Origin: Ridgeia piscesae
Lineage: Eukaryota; Annelida; Polychaeta; Sabellida; Siboglinidae
Direction of reading: 5' to 3'
Assembly (NCBI GenBank): GCA_025642075.2
Contig: JAODUO010000526.1
Location: 256,587 to 320,586 of the forward strand
DNA length: 64,000 bases
This document shows positions 14,201 through 24,229 of this stretch, one piece after another. Both the position numbers and the translations under genes were made by a program. A model generated the notes under the pieces. The model was not told where the DNA came from and ran no database searches. It saw only the letters and a list, made by a program, of their open reading frames with translations. How positions within the stretch are numbered: the stretch's first letter is position 1; every line of letters begins with the position of its first letter.

Positions 14201-17200
14201 GTTATAGCAACTTGGCTGAATGCTTCCAAGAAAATTTGAGATGGCCCGAAATGAAGTGCAAGGTAAAGAGCTTTAATCAATCCTATGGACCGTCTACACT
14301 ACTTAATGACTCATCTTGCATTTTGTATTTTTGCCTACTACAAGTGTCAAGTCCAGCTAGTGACAAGTGAGTGAAGAATGCTCTAAACCCTACAGTGCAT
14401 CGACTAAATGACTAAACTCACCAACAGTATCTTGTTAAGCAGGTCGTTGGGTATAGGGGCCTCTTCCGGCTTCATGGCAAGTTTGGATGTGGCACTTGTG
14501 ACAACAGTTCCCAGGGAAGGGAGAGGGATTGGGGCAGGCTCAGTGAGGCGTGAGAGGGCCTGGGAAACATCCACGTCTGGCACACAAGAGCGCAGTTTTC
14601 ATCATAAAATTTACATAATTATGGCAACATTATGGCATGATTAAGCACAATTTGTTTCAAAATACATTTACATTACGTCAGTTGGTGTGAAAATAATCTG
14701 TAAGCTAATCAGGCGTTACTGGAAATTTTATATCAGTTCATGGACTAATATTTGAACATTATCTGTTTTACACAGAAAGTTAAACTATTATGTAAAAAAA
14801 TGTACCATGAATATCTGCTATCACCCAATTCAACTTGCTTACAGTCGGTTATCGTTTATTACTATCAAATGAGTATTCTATGGGGTTTTAACAGTAAATG
14901 TACAATATAAAACTGCCTCGAGTCATCATTGTTTTGGAAAAAGATACACATTTATCATATATTCAATATTAATAAACTTGTCTTGGGCAGTCACGAGTAA
15001 TCAAAAAGAAAACAATTCATGTCAACTTGATTATGCTATATAAAAATATAAATGATCCAATGAAGTGAAAGTGAAAGCATGATGTGGAACTCACCGGTCT
15101 CACTGGTAGGACTGAGTAGAGACTTGCTGAGCAGCTGATTGGTCGACTCAGTCTTTCGACACAGCTGCACAAAATCCAGCAGAAAGTCTCCTGCCAAACA
15201 TAAGTAGAATAAATTACTAAGACATACCACAACATATCATAAGGCAAATGAAACTATTGGTTTAAATGATTGTAAAATGCAAATGAATTGTCACACATGT
15301 CAGTGTATGCACTTTTTTGCCACATACAGAAACTATCAACACAACAGATGATATGTTGTACACTTTAGAATGATTAATGTAAATTTATACACATAAGCTA
15401 TTTCTATCTTACAACTTGGAAGTGATAATATGATGATTGAAATAACTGTTAAAATAAAAATGGTTGCCATACCCAGGAGACATGTAGGACTGTCGGTCAT
15501 CCGCACTCGAATGCACCAATGGGGAGCCTGCAGAGGGTCAAGGTCACTGGAAGCAAAACACAAAATGGCATCACTGGGATGGTATTCCTTTGAGTGATAG
15601 TTTCATCACTATTCATAATGCTACTGTATGTCATTTAGACATCCTACACGATGTCTAAATGTTCACAAAATCAACAAGTGTTATGCATTTAGCAATGTTT
15701 AAAACTTCCCCACCATTCTTTCCCAACAATGTTGACAGGCTACATTTCCCCCTGATGGACTATGCAACTTTTCTCCATAAATCTTTCATGTTGTTACTGC
15801 ATGTTGTTTCTCAATGCATGTCCTATATCATACTAGCTGTGTTCTAATGTTGTTGATGATTGGTCGTTTTGGAGAACTAGCCATGTGATATCTCAAAAGA
15901 AACTGGAACATCAATCTGTTATAAGGCAGCAGTAGTAGATGTAGATTTATACGTACGAGTAGACGTCATCTTCCACGATCATTTCCTCTGAGAGACTGGG
16001 CCAGGTGGCTGACAGATGAAGCTCACTGAAAGACAGTTCACATTGCAACCAATGTAGTCAGTCTACGACCAAGCCTACCAACTCTATGCACAGAAACAGT
16101 AACCAATAGAGGTCTCCATTTCATGCACACATGTTCAATTGTATGTATCCAAAATTGGGCTGACTGCTACCTTGTGTGTGAAGTATACCTTGCGTAGAAA
16201 AATGAATATGCCTTACGAAGGTAGACTTATTTTTGATTTGAACATATACTGACATATAGTAGCACAGTTCCTTATTAGTGTACAATAGCATAGTTTAAAT
16301 GATCAAGAAGTGTACAGTAACTAGTCGTTTCCAAAGTTTACAGAAGATTGACAGTCTTTACAGGGCTTTAAACTAAGTATTTCAAATTAATCCAGACTGA
16401 TAAAACACAAGTTATGCTGTTTTGACCAATGCAGCACATATTCAACAAGTCTACAGTGTATTGATGATAATTTGAAAAGGGATGTATATGTTAACATACA
16501 TTTTATTAACTTGAGGAAAAAGTAAAAAAGTTACAAGGTTTCAGCAAATCCTACCTGACTGGATCTTCACATGCACCAAATGGTAGGTCCCCAAAGTCTG
16601 TGAATCCAATGTCACTGTTGGAGTCAAAGTCTGCAAGAATAAAATATCTTGTCTTGTGATGTCTTGTAAAATGCATTGCACTATTTACATAGTTGTTGTC
16701 AGAGAACATACGCAGTATTTTTTATTTTTATCTGTGCAAGTCATAAAATACAATTAAAAATGAAAGTCCAAATAAAACAGTGTAATAAAAACAGGATGTT
16801 TTAATAAAACACAGCAAAGCATAACATTTCATATTGATAACTGGCATACAGTTTATGTTTTGTGCAACATAATCTCTTGGAACAATCATTAAATTATTTG
16901 TATGTGACGAAACAACATAATGTCTGGAACAATCATTAAAATATTTGTATGTAAGGAAACAACATAATCTCTTGGAACAGTCATTAAAGTAGTTGTATGT
17001 GATGAAACAACATCATCTCTTGGAACAGTCATTAAAGTAGTTGTATGTGATGAAACAACATCATCTCTTGGAACAATCATTAAATTATTTGTATGTAAGG
17101 AAACAACATAATCTCTTGGAACAGTCATTAAAGTATTTGTATATGATGAAACAACATCATCTCTTGGAACAGTCATTAAAGTATTTGTATGTGAGGAAAC

Positions 17201-20200
17201 AACATAATCTCTTGGAACAGTCATTAAAGTATTTGTATGTGATGAGACAACATCATCTCTTGGAACAGTCATTAAAGTACTTGTATGTGATGAAACAACA
17301 TCATCTCTTGGAACAATCATTAAATTATTTGTATGTAAGGAAACAACATAATCTCTTGGAACAATCACTAAAGTATTTCTATGTAAGGAAACAACATATT
17401 CCCACTGCACAATACAACAGAACCAAAGTACCAGCTTGTGTGATGCCTTGACAAATATGTGTAAAACAATTAAAGTTAATATATACATCAATATTTCAAG
17501 ATACAATCAATATAGTAGAATTAGTAAGCAGTGTTTCATGGCAGTATTTGAAAGTTGACCATTAGACTGACCGGGCGGTGCTTGCGGCCAGCCATAGTGG
17601 ACCCAGTCTTGCAGCAGGTAGGTGAATCTAACTGTGACAGAGACGGGGGGAGCCGGCGACACGGGACTTGACTGCAGACACACAAGTGTACAGTCATTTG
17701 ACAACTCTCTTTGTGTCAATTACACCGTTAGTTAAATATTGATAACATGGCAAGAAAAAACTTAATGCAAATAAATGTCATGACTAGTAAGATCTTAGAT
17801 ATTTTAAGCGCTTTTGAAAAGAGTTATATCCGGAAATATGGTGCTATACAGTTATTATTATTATTACAGACATGAATCAAACAGACTTACACGGATAGGT
17901 ATACAGATAAAGCCAGACGGATAACCAGACAGATGGACAACCAGACAGACGGACAACCAGACAGACGGACAACCAGACAGACATCATCTAACGACAGTAA
18001 AACTGAACATGCAAAATATCTGCATCATAGATCTTTAAAAATGGATTAAAAACATACCAGCTTTGCCTTGAAGACGTCCAGCAGCCCAGCGAGGTGACTA
18101 TACTGCTGAGGGACCGTCTTTAGGTGGACCATCTCATAATTGGTCGAGAAGCCTGGGAACTCGCTCCGCCCGTAAAAGAGCTTCCTCCATTTCTGGTGCG
18201 CCTGAACGAAGATGGGAGTCTGACTGGAAGCACATGGAACGCAACTGTTCAGTGGAATCATTCCATACCATTCCAAAAGCTGCTTCTGACAGTTGGCTTA
18301 ACTCATGGTAAAATATTTAAAAAACTCTTTAAGAATACATCAAATCATTGAGGACACTATTTCTAACACACGCTGATGCTGGCAAACAGTTCCTCAGCAC
18401 ATCTTGATTTTGATAGTTTTCAGTATACAACTGTTAAGGAATTAAATTGACTGTAAGAACAAAATTTATTGAACAGTTCTGCTGAGAATCCCACCCGAAA
18501 TCAAAGTAGATACACCGACCATCCGGTGTTGTTGAGTGCGATCGTCACGGAGCTGAGGAGAAGGTTGAGACGACTTTCTGTTGTAATCTCGTCCATCTGA
18601 GGCCCTGGACTCAGCACGATGAAGTTGTGCAGGCCGTACCAACGACTGAGACAGTGGGTGCGGGACGGGAAGTCGTTCTCCACCGACATCATGTCCTGCC
18701 ACGCCACGGAACAACACTCTGCTGGAGAAAACACAAAGCAACTAACATTTATATGTTGTAAGAAATTTACTTACTTTGGAGCATATCTTTTGAAATATAT
18801 GACATTTCGACTCATCATCTGCAGGTCTTGGTCATGTACTGGTGTCATATGTGTTGGCTCAAGTTTCAGCATTTTTGGTTGTTGATGGCGGTCAGGTGGT
18901 ATCCCTGGTCTCTCTGTTTGATATGCTCCAAAGTAAGTTAATTTCTTATAACATAACCATATATTGGAGCCATGAACAATGTATTCCATATTTATAATAA
19001 TATTTGTTCTCTTTGCAATCATACAGATTGGACCATATACATTAAAAGACTATGTGTACATTTGCTGAAACCCGTTGACAATAATTAAAAATATTAAACA
19101 ATTTGTATTTAAAAAAGTATTTCAAAAAATAGTTTACATTATTATTACTGATGGAAAACATAAACTCAGAGCCACAACAAAACCAGATTAAATTTTTGAT
19201 AAAAAAGTCACAAACAGGGACAAACAAGTCACAATCACAGCTAGAGACCACCAAAATCTCAGGGTGGGAATGGAATTTCAACCAAACATGTCGAGCATTT
19301 ATTCACAAAGATAGCTGTAGTTTAAGATACATCATTTTAAAGAAATGCAGAGTTCATTTCATATGCTACATAAAAAGCCAGTTTGCCAATGCTAAGCTAC
19401 TTTCTATGTATGAATGTATGTAAAAAATAAAACAAGGAGTGTTTCCAAAGAAAATACTTTAAAATTAAGAGTCAGTGTTTACAATGTTGTAAATTGTATC
19501 CTTGACAGTAAGTTTGATGACAAGAGAATACACAAGATGCAAACAGACACCTTGATCTTTATTGTCCTTAGTTCCATTATCCTCTTTTGTTGACAATTCC
19601 TCCTTTGCCGATCCGTCTTGCTGCTCCTTCTGCTCACCAGAGGGGTGCACTGGTGGAACCCTGGGCCAGACTGTGTTTGGTGATGACGAAATGGAAGTCA
19701 GCAAACTGCAGCTGTTCGACATTCTCAACCCACGTGCCGGTGGCAGATGGCTCCTGGAATGTCAACGAACATAATTTATTAACTCACCTTCATTATTAGG
19801 GTTTGTTCACAACTGTCAACATACAGTCGTGCCTCCTCATAACACAACTCTGCAATTTCTGCCGCCGGGGTGAAATGGGCGTTACGACTAACAATAATGC
19901 TGTAATAACTGTCAGTTTTTACGAAGTTCTCATGTCTGTCTTGTACAGGTGTATCTTGAAACAATTTATTGCAAAACAAGAAATTTAATGTAGAAGTAGA
20001 ACTGTGTTGCTGAGTTTGTTGTTTGTTTGTGTTCTTGCATCTGCTCTGCCATCACTGCGCCAATCCAATTGTAATTCACACCGATCTATTGTGTAACTAA
20101 CGTTTGGTTTGTCTGATAATTTATCAAGTGTTTTTTTAAAACATTACCAATTCCTTTAATTGTGTTTAATTAACTTTAGGCACAGTAAATTTGGTGCAAA

Positions 20201-21907
20201 GCACTATTTGTTTTGCACTGACATCAATCATGTTTGTCTCCTGTCAGTTTACTGTGGCTTCAGTGAACTGGCGCCTTCGCTGGCTTATAAATTACAATTA
20301 CATGTATTGCTTATGAATTGGAGGGCAAAGAACAATATGATTCTAGACTGAAATGGCAGGCTATCAGTGCATAACAAAAGTTATGTTTTCACTATGTCTA
20401 TAAAAAATAATTTACTTGTGTGCCAAAACATGAATTCGTCAACTGCATATGAACCGCACCTTGGTGAATTGCATTATAATTTTGCACGGTAAACGTATGA
20501 TCTAAATGTATATTTTGGGATTGATTGAAAGAAAAAATCAAGCCAACAGTGAGCTAACTATTATAGGTTCTAATATTTGTTATCTAATATCGGCAACATG
20601 TCAATTTATTTGTCTGTTAAGACTGCTGAGAACAATATTTCTTTCAGACTAGCGACAACAGTACTGTATTATCGCTCAGTTCGCATCATCAAGTGAGGCT
20701 TGTTGGTCGTAATTTATTTGAGTGAGTGAGTTTTGCTCAGTCCAACATTCGACAGTGCGTAATATTTTAACATAATAGATTAATACACACTGACGGTGGT
20801 TCTCAATCTCAATTAGTTTTATAAATCACGCATAGACCATGCAACCAGCACACTGGCCTTGGTTGCTTTTGTGGTGTCTGGTGGTATATTCCCCTTGTGG
20901 AATATACTGTATAATGCATCACAATTATAACGCGGTTCCATTTCGTTGACTCTAACTGTAGCGTAATACTGAGGCGCAACTGTACATTATTTGTACATAG
21001 CACACAGTGTCAGAAACTAGACAAGTCATGTTAATGTGACCATTTAGTTTTGTATGGGAGGTCCAGAGGTGCCCTTAGAAACATCCAATCAAATATAAAT
21101 TTCTTGTGTATTATGTCTTAACACAAATATATGTCTATGTAAAATTAGAAAAAAAGTTAGTTCACATGTTTTTAAATGGCAAACTTAAACTGAATTTTTT
21201 TGCCCTTGAAGGCCCTAGGCTACCCCCAGAATGATCCAATAAAATATACATTTCTCGTGCATAGGGATAGTGCCCAAATATACTTCCATGACAAATTAGA
21301 AAAACAGATCCCAAACAGTTTCCAAGATATGGGAGCTAACTGCAGATGGCAGACGCTGAACAATGCCATAAGGCTGTTGGGTCTTCAGTTCAAAGGAATA
21401 AAAACTGTATAAATGAGTAGCTCAAACAATGGGAGTAATGAGAATAGATTAGTAAATATATTAATTGATGTAAAGCTGTATTCTGTGTGGCAGCCTAATT
21501 GGGTGTATGTACTCTATAGCAAATCTAAAGCCACTTCATTAAACTTACCTTAGATGGCTGCTGATTGTCTGTTTTCCATTCATGGAAAATCTCTTCCAAT
21601 CGAGCAACGAACCTGCATAATTAAATACATTACATGTATACATACAAGTAGAGTAATATGTTCTAACATATTACATGAATGTAAACCCTGAACATTCAGA
21701 CATCCTATCTATTATTTTACCAAAACATAATTCCTATAAATGTGTGAAATTCAGTTCAATTAACAAAGCTTCTCAGCAAATGACAATACAGCTATACAGC
21801 ACTTCAAATTTCTAACGTTATGAAATTGTTATAATACTTTTAATTAAACACCAATATTGTTGTGTTATACTACCCTAGTACCCTGGTACTAGTACCAGCG
21901 GTACTAT

Positions 21908-21945
<38 letters not shown>

Positions 21946-23991
21946 TTACAGTGGAACCCCTCATTTAAGACCGCCCCCCAAATCAGAGTGGGGCGGTCTT
22001 AAAAGAGGGGTGGTCTCTCGTGAGGGGTTTGCAACATTCAACACTAGGGGGCGCTTACAATGACTAACATCAACACTAGGGGGCGCTTACAACCACTAAG
22101 TAGTAAAATACACAAAATAAAAAGTAGAAAATTAAAAATGAGATAACATATTAACAACAAAAAATTATTTATTCTGTTTATTTTATGTGTGACACGTTTC
22201 AGTATAAGTTTAATTTTGAATCGTTTTTTCTAAATAATATCTGATAAAAAGTATCCTCATTTTGAATCAATTTTTAATTATATCTGATAAAAAGTATTCT
22301 CATTTAATTTATAAAAAAATTCAGTTTGAGGGGCTAAAAAGTGCTGCCACCTCACGGCGTCTGGGTAATCGCATCGCGGTCGCCATTTTGTTGTTCTTTC
22401 CAGCGCCGCAAAACGATCTTTTACTTTCTGATCTAATCATGAAAATGACCTCTTACAGCCGCGAAATTTCGTCTCTAATAACTCATATTCCGGGTGGTCG
22501 TTGGTGAGGGAACGTTTACACAGCGTAGACATTCCATTCCGTCAATGAAAAAACGTAAAAAGCGGGTGGTCGTAAATGAGGGTGGTCGTTCGTGAGGGGT
22601 TCCACTGTACTACTACTACACATACTACTACTATTACTACTACAGTATTGTACCGGACATTTCCATGTCTAATATGCATTTAGTCTCTTATTTTTATTTG
22701 TCTTAGAATATTATATATATATATATATATAATATTATGGTGATCACCATCACTCATTATCATCATTATGGTGATAGAAATTACAAAATTGTTGCTGTCC
22801 ACCTGGCTGGACGGTGTCCATGTGGCAAGATCAACCATGTAAAGTCAGTTAGAACTAGCAAGCACACATGTAATCGTCTGTGTAATGATCAAGCTAAAAT
22901 GCAAGTTATATAAAACTTACATAATTCACGAAGCAATATTGTAGCATGCCATCAGAGGATGTGTTACTTAACCTCTTTACAGACTAAACATTCATAATTT
23001 TACATAAAAGTCAGTACCTTTCCCATTCAGATGCAGTTGTGAAGTCAGTTATTTCAAAGACTTCAGACTCCTGGAAACACACAGTAAAGACTTTATAATA
23101 GCCTTCTAAAAATTGTGTGGCATTCCCTAAGTTTGTTGATGCACTATTGGATTGATAAAGTATGCATATTTGATGTAAGTTATATCTTATCTGTTCTGTC
23201 AATAAACTGTATTTGGCTATTTTGGTGTATTAGGTATACCAGAAGTTTGCCTGTAAAATATGACTGATTTCAGACTGTTCCACCTTCACTTGCTTTATTA
23301 GTGATCATAGGTAGAACCAGAATTAGTTCTCTGAAGAATGCAAGAGAAAGTTATCATACCTAATGCATATCCAACCTTTTTATTTGTAAACATTTCGTAC
23401 TATTTTGGTATTATGCAATGTGGAAAAATGCACTGTAATTTTGTTGTAAACACAAACCTCCAGTGATCAATTGTATATGTAAGTACGACACAATATTGCA
23501 TTGCCACAGAATTTCATGACACACAAACTAGGGACACGCAAAGTTATTATGAGGCATAATTTAGAGATAATTATCCTAACGCCACGGACTCTCCCATATG
23601 TCAGCACCAATGCTGAGGGAACAGTTTTTGAACACTTATCAGTTATGGAAAAGGGAATTTCCATCCATCTTCTTTGTCTCATACATTGATTAAATTAACT
23701 GAATGGTAAAGATGACATAAATTAACAAAGCCTAAACTAGAGTAGATCGAGTGGGTGTCAATGCTGCTGACAGTCATTCACCGACTGAAATGAAAACAAG
23801 TCAACACGTCGCAGACACGTCCCTATCTTAGTTGCAAGGATTTGGCTGTTTTTAAAGTTGAATTAATCATCAGGGCTAAATTATTACCAGTGGCATATCA
23901 TTCTCTCAACATACTATACTTTAAATATTCTGTTACATACACATATTAGCCTAAAATTACGATTACTTACGTCTTCTGTCATTTTAGCCAT
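6454..23991 (-). CDS. RAB3GAP1: Rab3 GTPase-activating protein catalytic subunit, 22 coding exons
   Basis: Catalytic subunit of the Rab3GAP complex (with RAB3GAP2): a GAP for Rab3 and an exchange factor for Rab18, acting in exocytosis, ER and autophagy. Exons in transcript order: 23971-23991, 23018-23070, 21549-21612, 19551-19753, 18520-18721, 18058-18223, 17572-17671, 16555-16630, 15957-16025, 15473-15546, 15095-15190, 14422-14576, 13872-14000, 13086-13258, 12556-12610, 10635-11149, 9664-9851, 9104-9225, 8371-8467, 7615-7715, 6842-7060, 6454-6687. All junctions are GT-AG and in phase apart from exon 4. Start is MAKMTED; a second ATG follows three codons later. Family landmarks: ESEVFEITDFTTASEWER, ENDFPSRTHCLSRWYGL, AHLWQEFVLEMRFRWEN, EGAHLRARMQSACLLSDME, NPACTLGDFVRWYSPRDW, ILRTTVPRPAPW. 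The arginine in LSQRMQIPGNMW (codon 9209-9211) aligns, by my recollection, with human catalytic Arg728. Length is about 1036 residues after allowing for the exon 4 indel (human 981). The extra length is mostly an acidic low-complexity stretch in exon 16. Confidence 0.95.
10491..10620 (+). mobile_element. LINE reverse-transcriptase relic in RAB3GAP1 intron 16
   Basis: The plus strand, antisense to the host gene, reads NDNAIKQVSSATFLSVTIDN followed by KLSWSEHIKQVKGK. This is the typical 'K-x-L-G-V-x-I-D-x-x-L-x-W-x-x-H-I' block near the C-terminal end of the RT domain in CR1/Jockey-type non-LTR elements. There is a small direct duplication (CTTGTCAACCCAACAAAA) just upstream at about 10449-10485. 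The relic ends about 15 bp from the exon 16 donor (GTCAGT at 10634). Confidence 0.6.
11217..11254. repeat. (TA)n microsatellite
   Basis: Simple TA dinucleotide run in RAB3GAP1 intron 15, just upstream (in transcript order) of exon 16. Confidence 0.9.
11698..12265. repeat. Diverged tandem repeat containing CCGTGAGGTGGCAGCA
   Basis: The 16-mer CCGTGAGGTGGCAGCA occurs at 11755-11770, 12032-12047 and 12218-12233. The last two lie in clear direct repeats of about 186 bp that also share GTTGTTTATAAA and GGCAGGATTAACCAGT. The first copy, with GGTTACCC before it and TTTTAAGCCCCTCAA after it, matches the reverse complement of a segment inside the inverted-repeat element at 21949-22607. The block is therefore probably a decayed relative of that element. 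Confidence 0.6.
13560..13713 (-). mobile_element. tRNA-derived SINE (subfamily 2) in RAB3GAP1 intron 13
   Basis: On the minus strand the head reads GCGGTCGAGTAGTAGAG (A-box-like), and about 30 nt later GGTTCGATCCC, a perfect B box. The spacing is that of a tRNA-type RNA polymerase III promoter. The body after the head differs from the copies at 24559 and 32262, so I treat it as a related but separate subfamily. The 3' limit is approximate. Confidence 0.6.
16868..17400. repeat. 48-bp minisatellite, about 11 units, RAB3GAP1 intron 7
   Basis: Successive units begin TTGGAACA(A/G)TCATTAAA and recur every 47-48 bp. Because the period is 16 codons, both strands are open over much of the array: minus 16-residue repeat TLMTVPRDDVVSSHTN, plus repeat YLYVMKQHHLLEQSLK. 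The array sits between the verified donor of exon 7 (17572) and acceptor of exon 8 (16630), so it is intronic, not a gene. Confidence 0.9.
17900..17985. repeat. Short 16-bp tandem repeat
   Basis: Three to four copies of GGACAACCAGACAGAC, with looser AGAC-rich copies upstream, within RAB3GAP1 intron 6. Confidence 0.8.
18755..18952. mobile_element. Small inverted-repeat element (MITE-like)
   Basis: About 198 bp bounded by inverted repeats of about 32 bp. The left arm contains TTACTTACTTTGGAGCATAT (18767-18786) and the right arm ATATGCTCCAAAGTAAGTTA (18921-18940), with further pairing outward (GTAAGAAAT / ATTTCTTA). No coding capacity. It lies in RAB3GAP1 intron 4, about 35 bp upstream of the exon 5 acceptor. 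Confidence 0.65.
19551..19753 (-). other. RAB3GAP1: RAB3GAP1 exon 4 with one-base frame break
   Basis: The exon enters in phase 0 (EPSATGTWVENVEQLQFADF, matching the family SGTW...FADF segment). In that frame it meets TGA at 19634-19636. It must leave with one base pending to join exon 5 (which reads MMSVENDFPSRTHC), but its 203 nt leave two. Dropping one base from the C4 run (plus-strand G4 at 19642-19645) removes the stop and links smoothly to the downstream frame (GEQKEQQDGSAKEELSTK), which is hydrophilic like the corresponding human segment. The likeliest explanations are an assembly homopolymer error or a heterozygous null allele. A GTGAGC donor-like string at the TGA could instead be alternative splicing, but its phase does not fit exon 5. 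Confidence 0.8.
19824..20982. mobile_element. Possible TA-flanked terminal-inverted-repeat element in intron 3
   Basis: The left end CAGTCGTGCCTCCTCATAAC and the right end (reverse complement CAGTTGCGCCTCAGTATTAC) form an imperfect inverted repeat. Each is flanked by TA, as expected of Tc1/mariner-superfamily insertions. The 1159-bp interior has no transposase similarity I can see. The termini have diverged, so this is a moderate call. Confidence 0.4.
21890..21948. repeat. (TAC)n microsatellite, left half
   Basis: TAC/CTA trinucleotide run interrupted by the insertion at 21949-22607. The right half continues at 22608-22645. Confidence 0.9.
21949..22607. mobile_element. pogo/Tigger-type non-autonomous DNA element
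   Basis: A 659-bp element with perfect 15-bp terminal inverted repeats, CAGTGGAACCCCTCA at the left end and TGAGGGGTTCCACTG at the right. It is flanked by TA target duplications (21947-21948 and 22608-22609) and inserted inside a TAC microsatellite. The CAGTGGAACC terminus is typical of pogo/Tigger elements of the Tc1/mariner superfamily. Sub-terminal GTGGTCG motifs recur at both ends, and there is no transposase frame. Inside lie a duplicated CACTAGGGGGCGCTT motif and a GCGGTCGCCATTTTG string. It sits in RAB3GAP1 intron 2. Confidence 0.8.
22042..22088. promoter_or_regulatory. Pair of CTCF-like motifs inside the DNA element
   Basis: CACTAGGGGGCGCTT occurs at 22042-22056 and again at 22074-22088, in the same orientation, within a 32-bp duplicated block. 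It matches the bilaterian CTCF core (C-x-C-T/C-A-G-G/A-G-G-G-C-G-C) closely. Binding is not shown by sequence alone. Confidence 0.4.
22702..22736. repeat. (TA)n microsatellite
   Basis: Short TA run followed by a CAT/ATC-rich stretch (GGTGATCACCATCACTC), in RAB3GAP1 intron 2. Confidence 0.8.
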
Positions 23992-24229
23992 TTAGCGGAA
24001 ACGGAAAATGCGACTGCAAAAACGGTAAAAGAAAAAGCCAGCTAGGTAAGTAGGGTATTAAAATAATGCAATACATACTTTATCGTACACATATCTTCAG
24101 TATTGTTATTGCTATATGACAAACATTATGATAGAAAGTAATCGTTATAATGTTGCACATATATATTATCATAAACATATAACAATAAGTAACTTTTCTG
24201 GTTAACCGTTATAACGACAATATGTCAAA
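23992..24229. promoter_or_regulatory. Shared divergent promoter region of RAB3GAP1 and BCDIN3D
   Basis: Only 238 bp separate the two initiator ATGs (minus 23991, plus 24230), so both 5' UTRs and a bidirectional promoter must lie here unless upstream non-coding exons exist. No TATA box stands out. Confidence 0.65.

Noticed and set aside
19779..19979. Possible additional RAB3GAP1 exon with donor AAG|GTGAGT
   Set aside because: The peptide (ARLYVDSCEQTLIMK) matches nothing in the family, exons 3 and 4 join in phase without it, and it overlaps the end of an inverted-repeat element.
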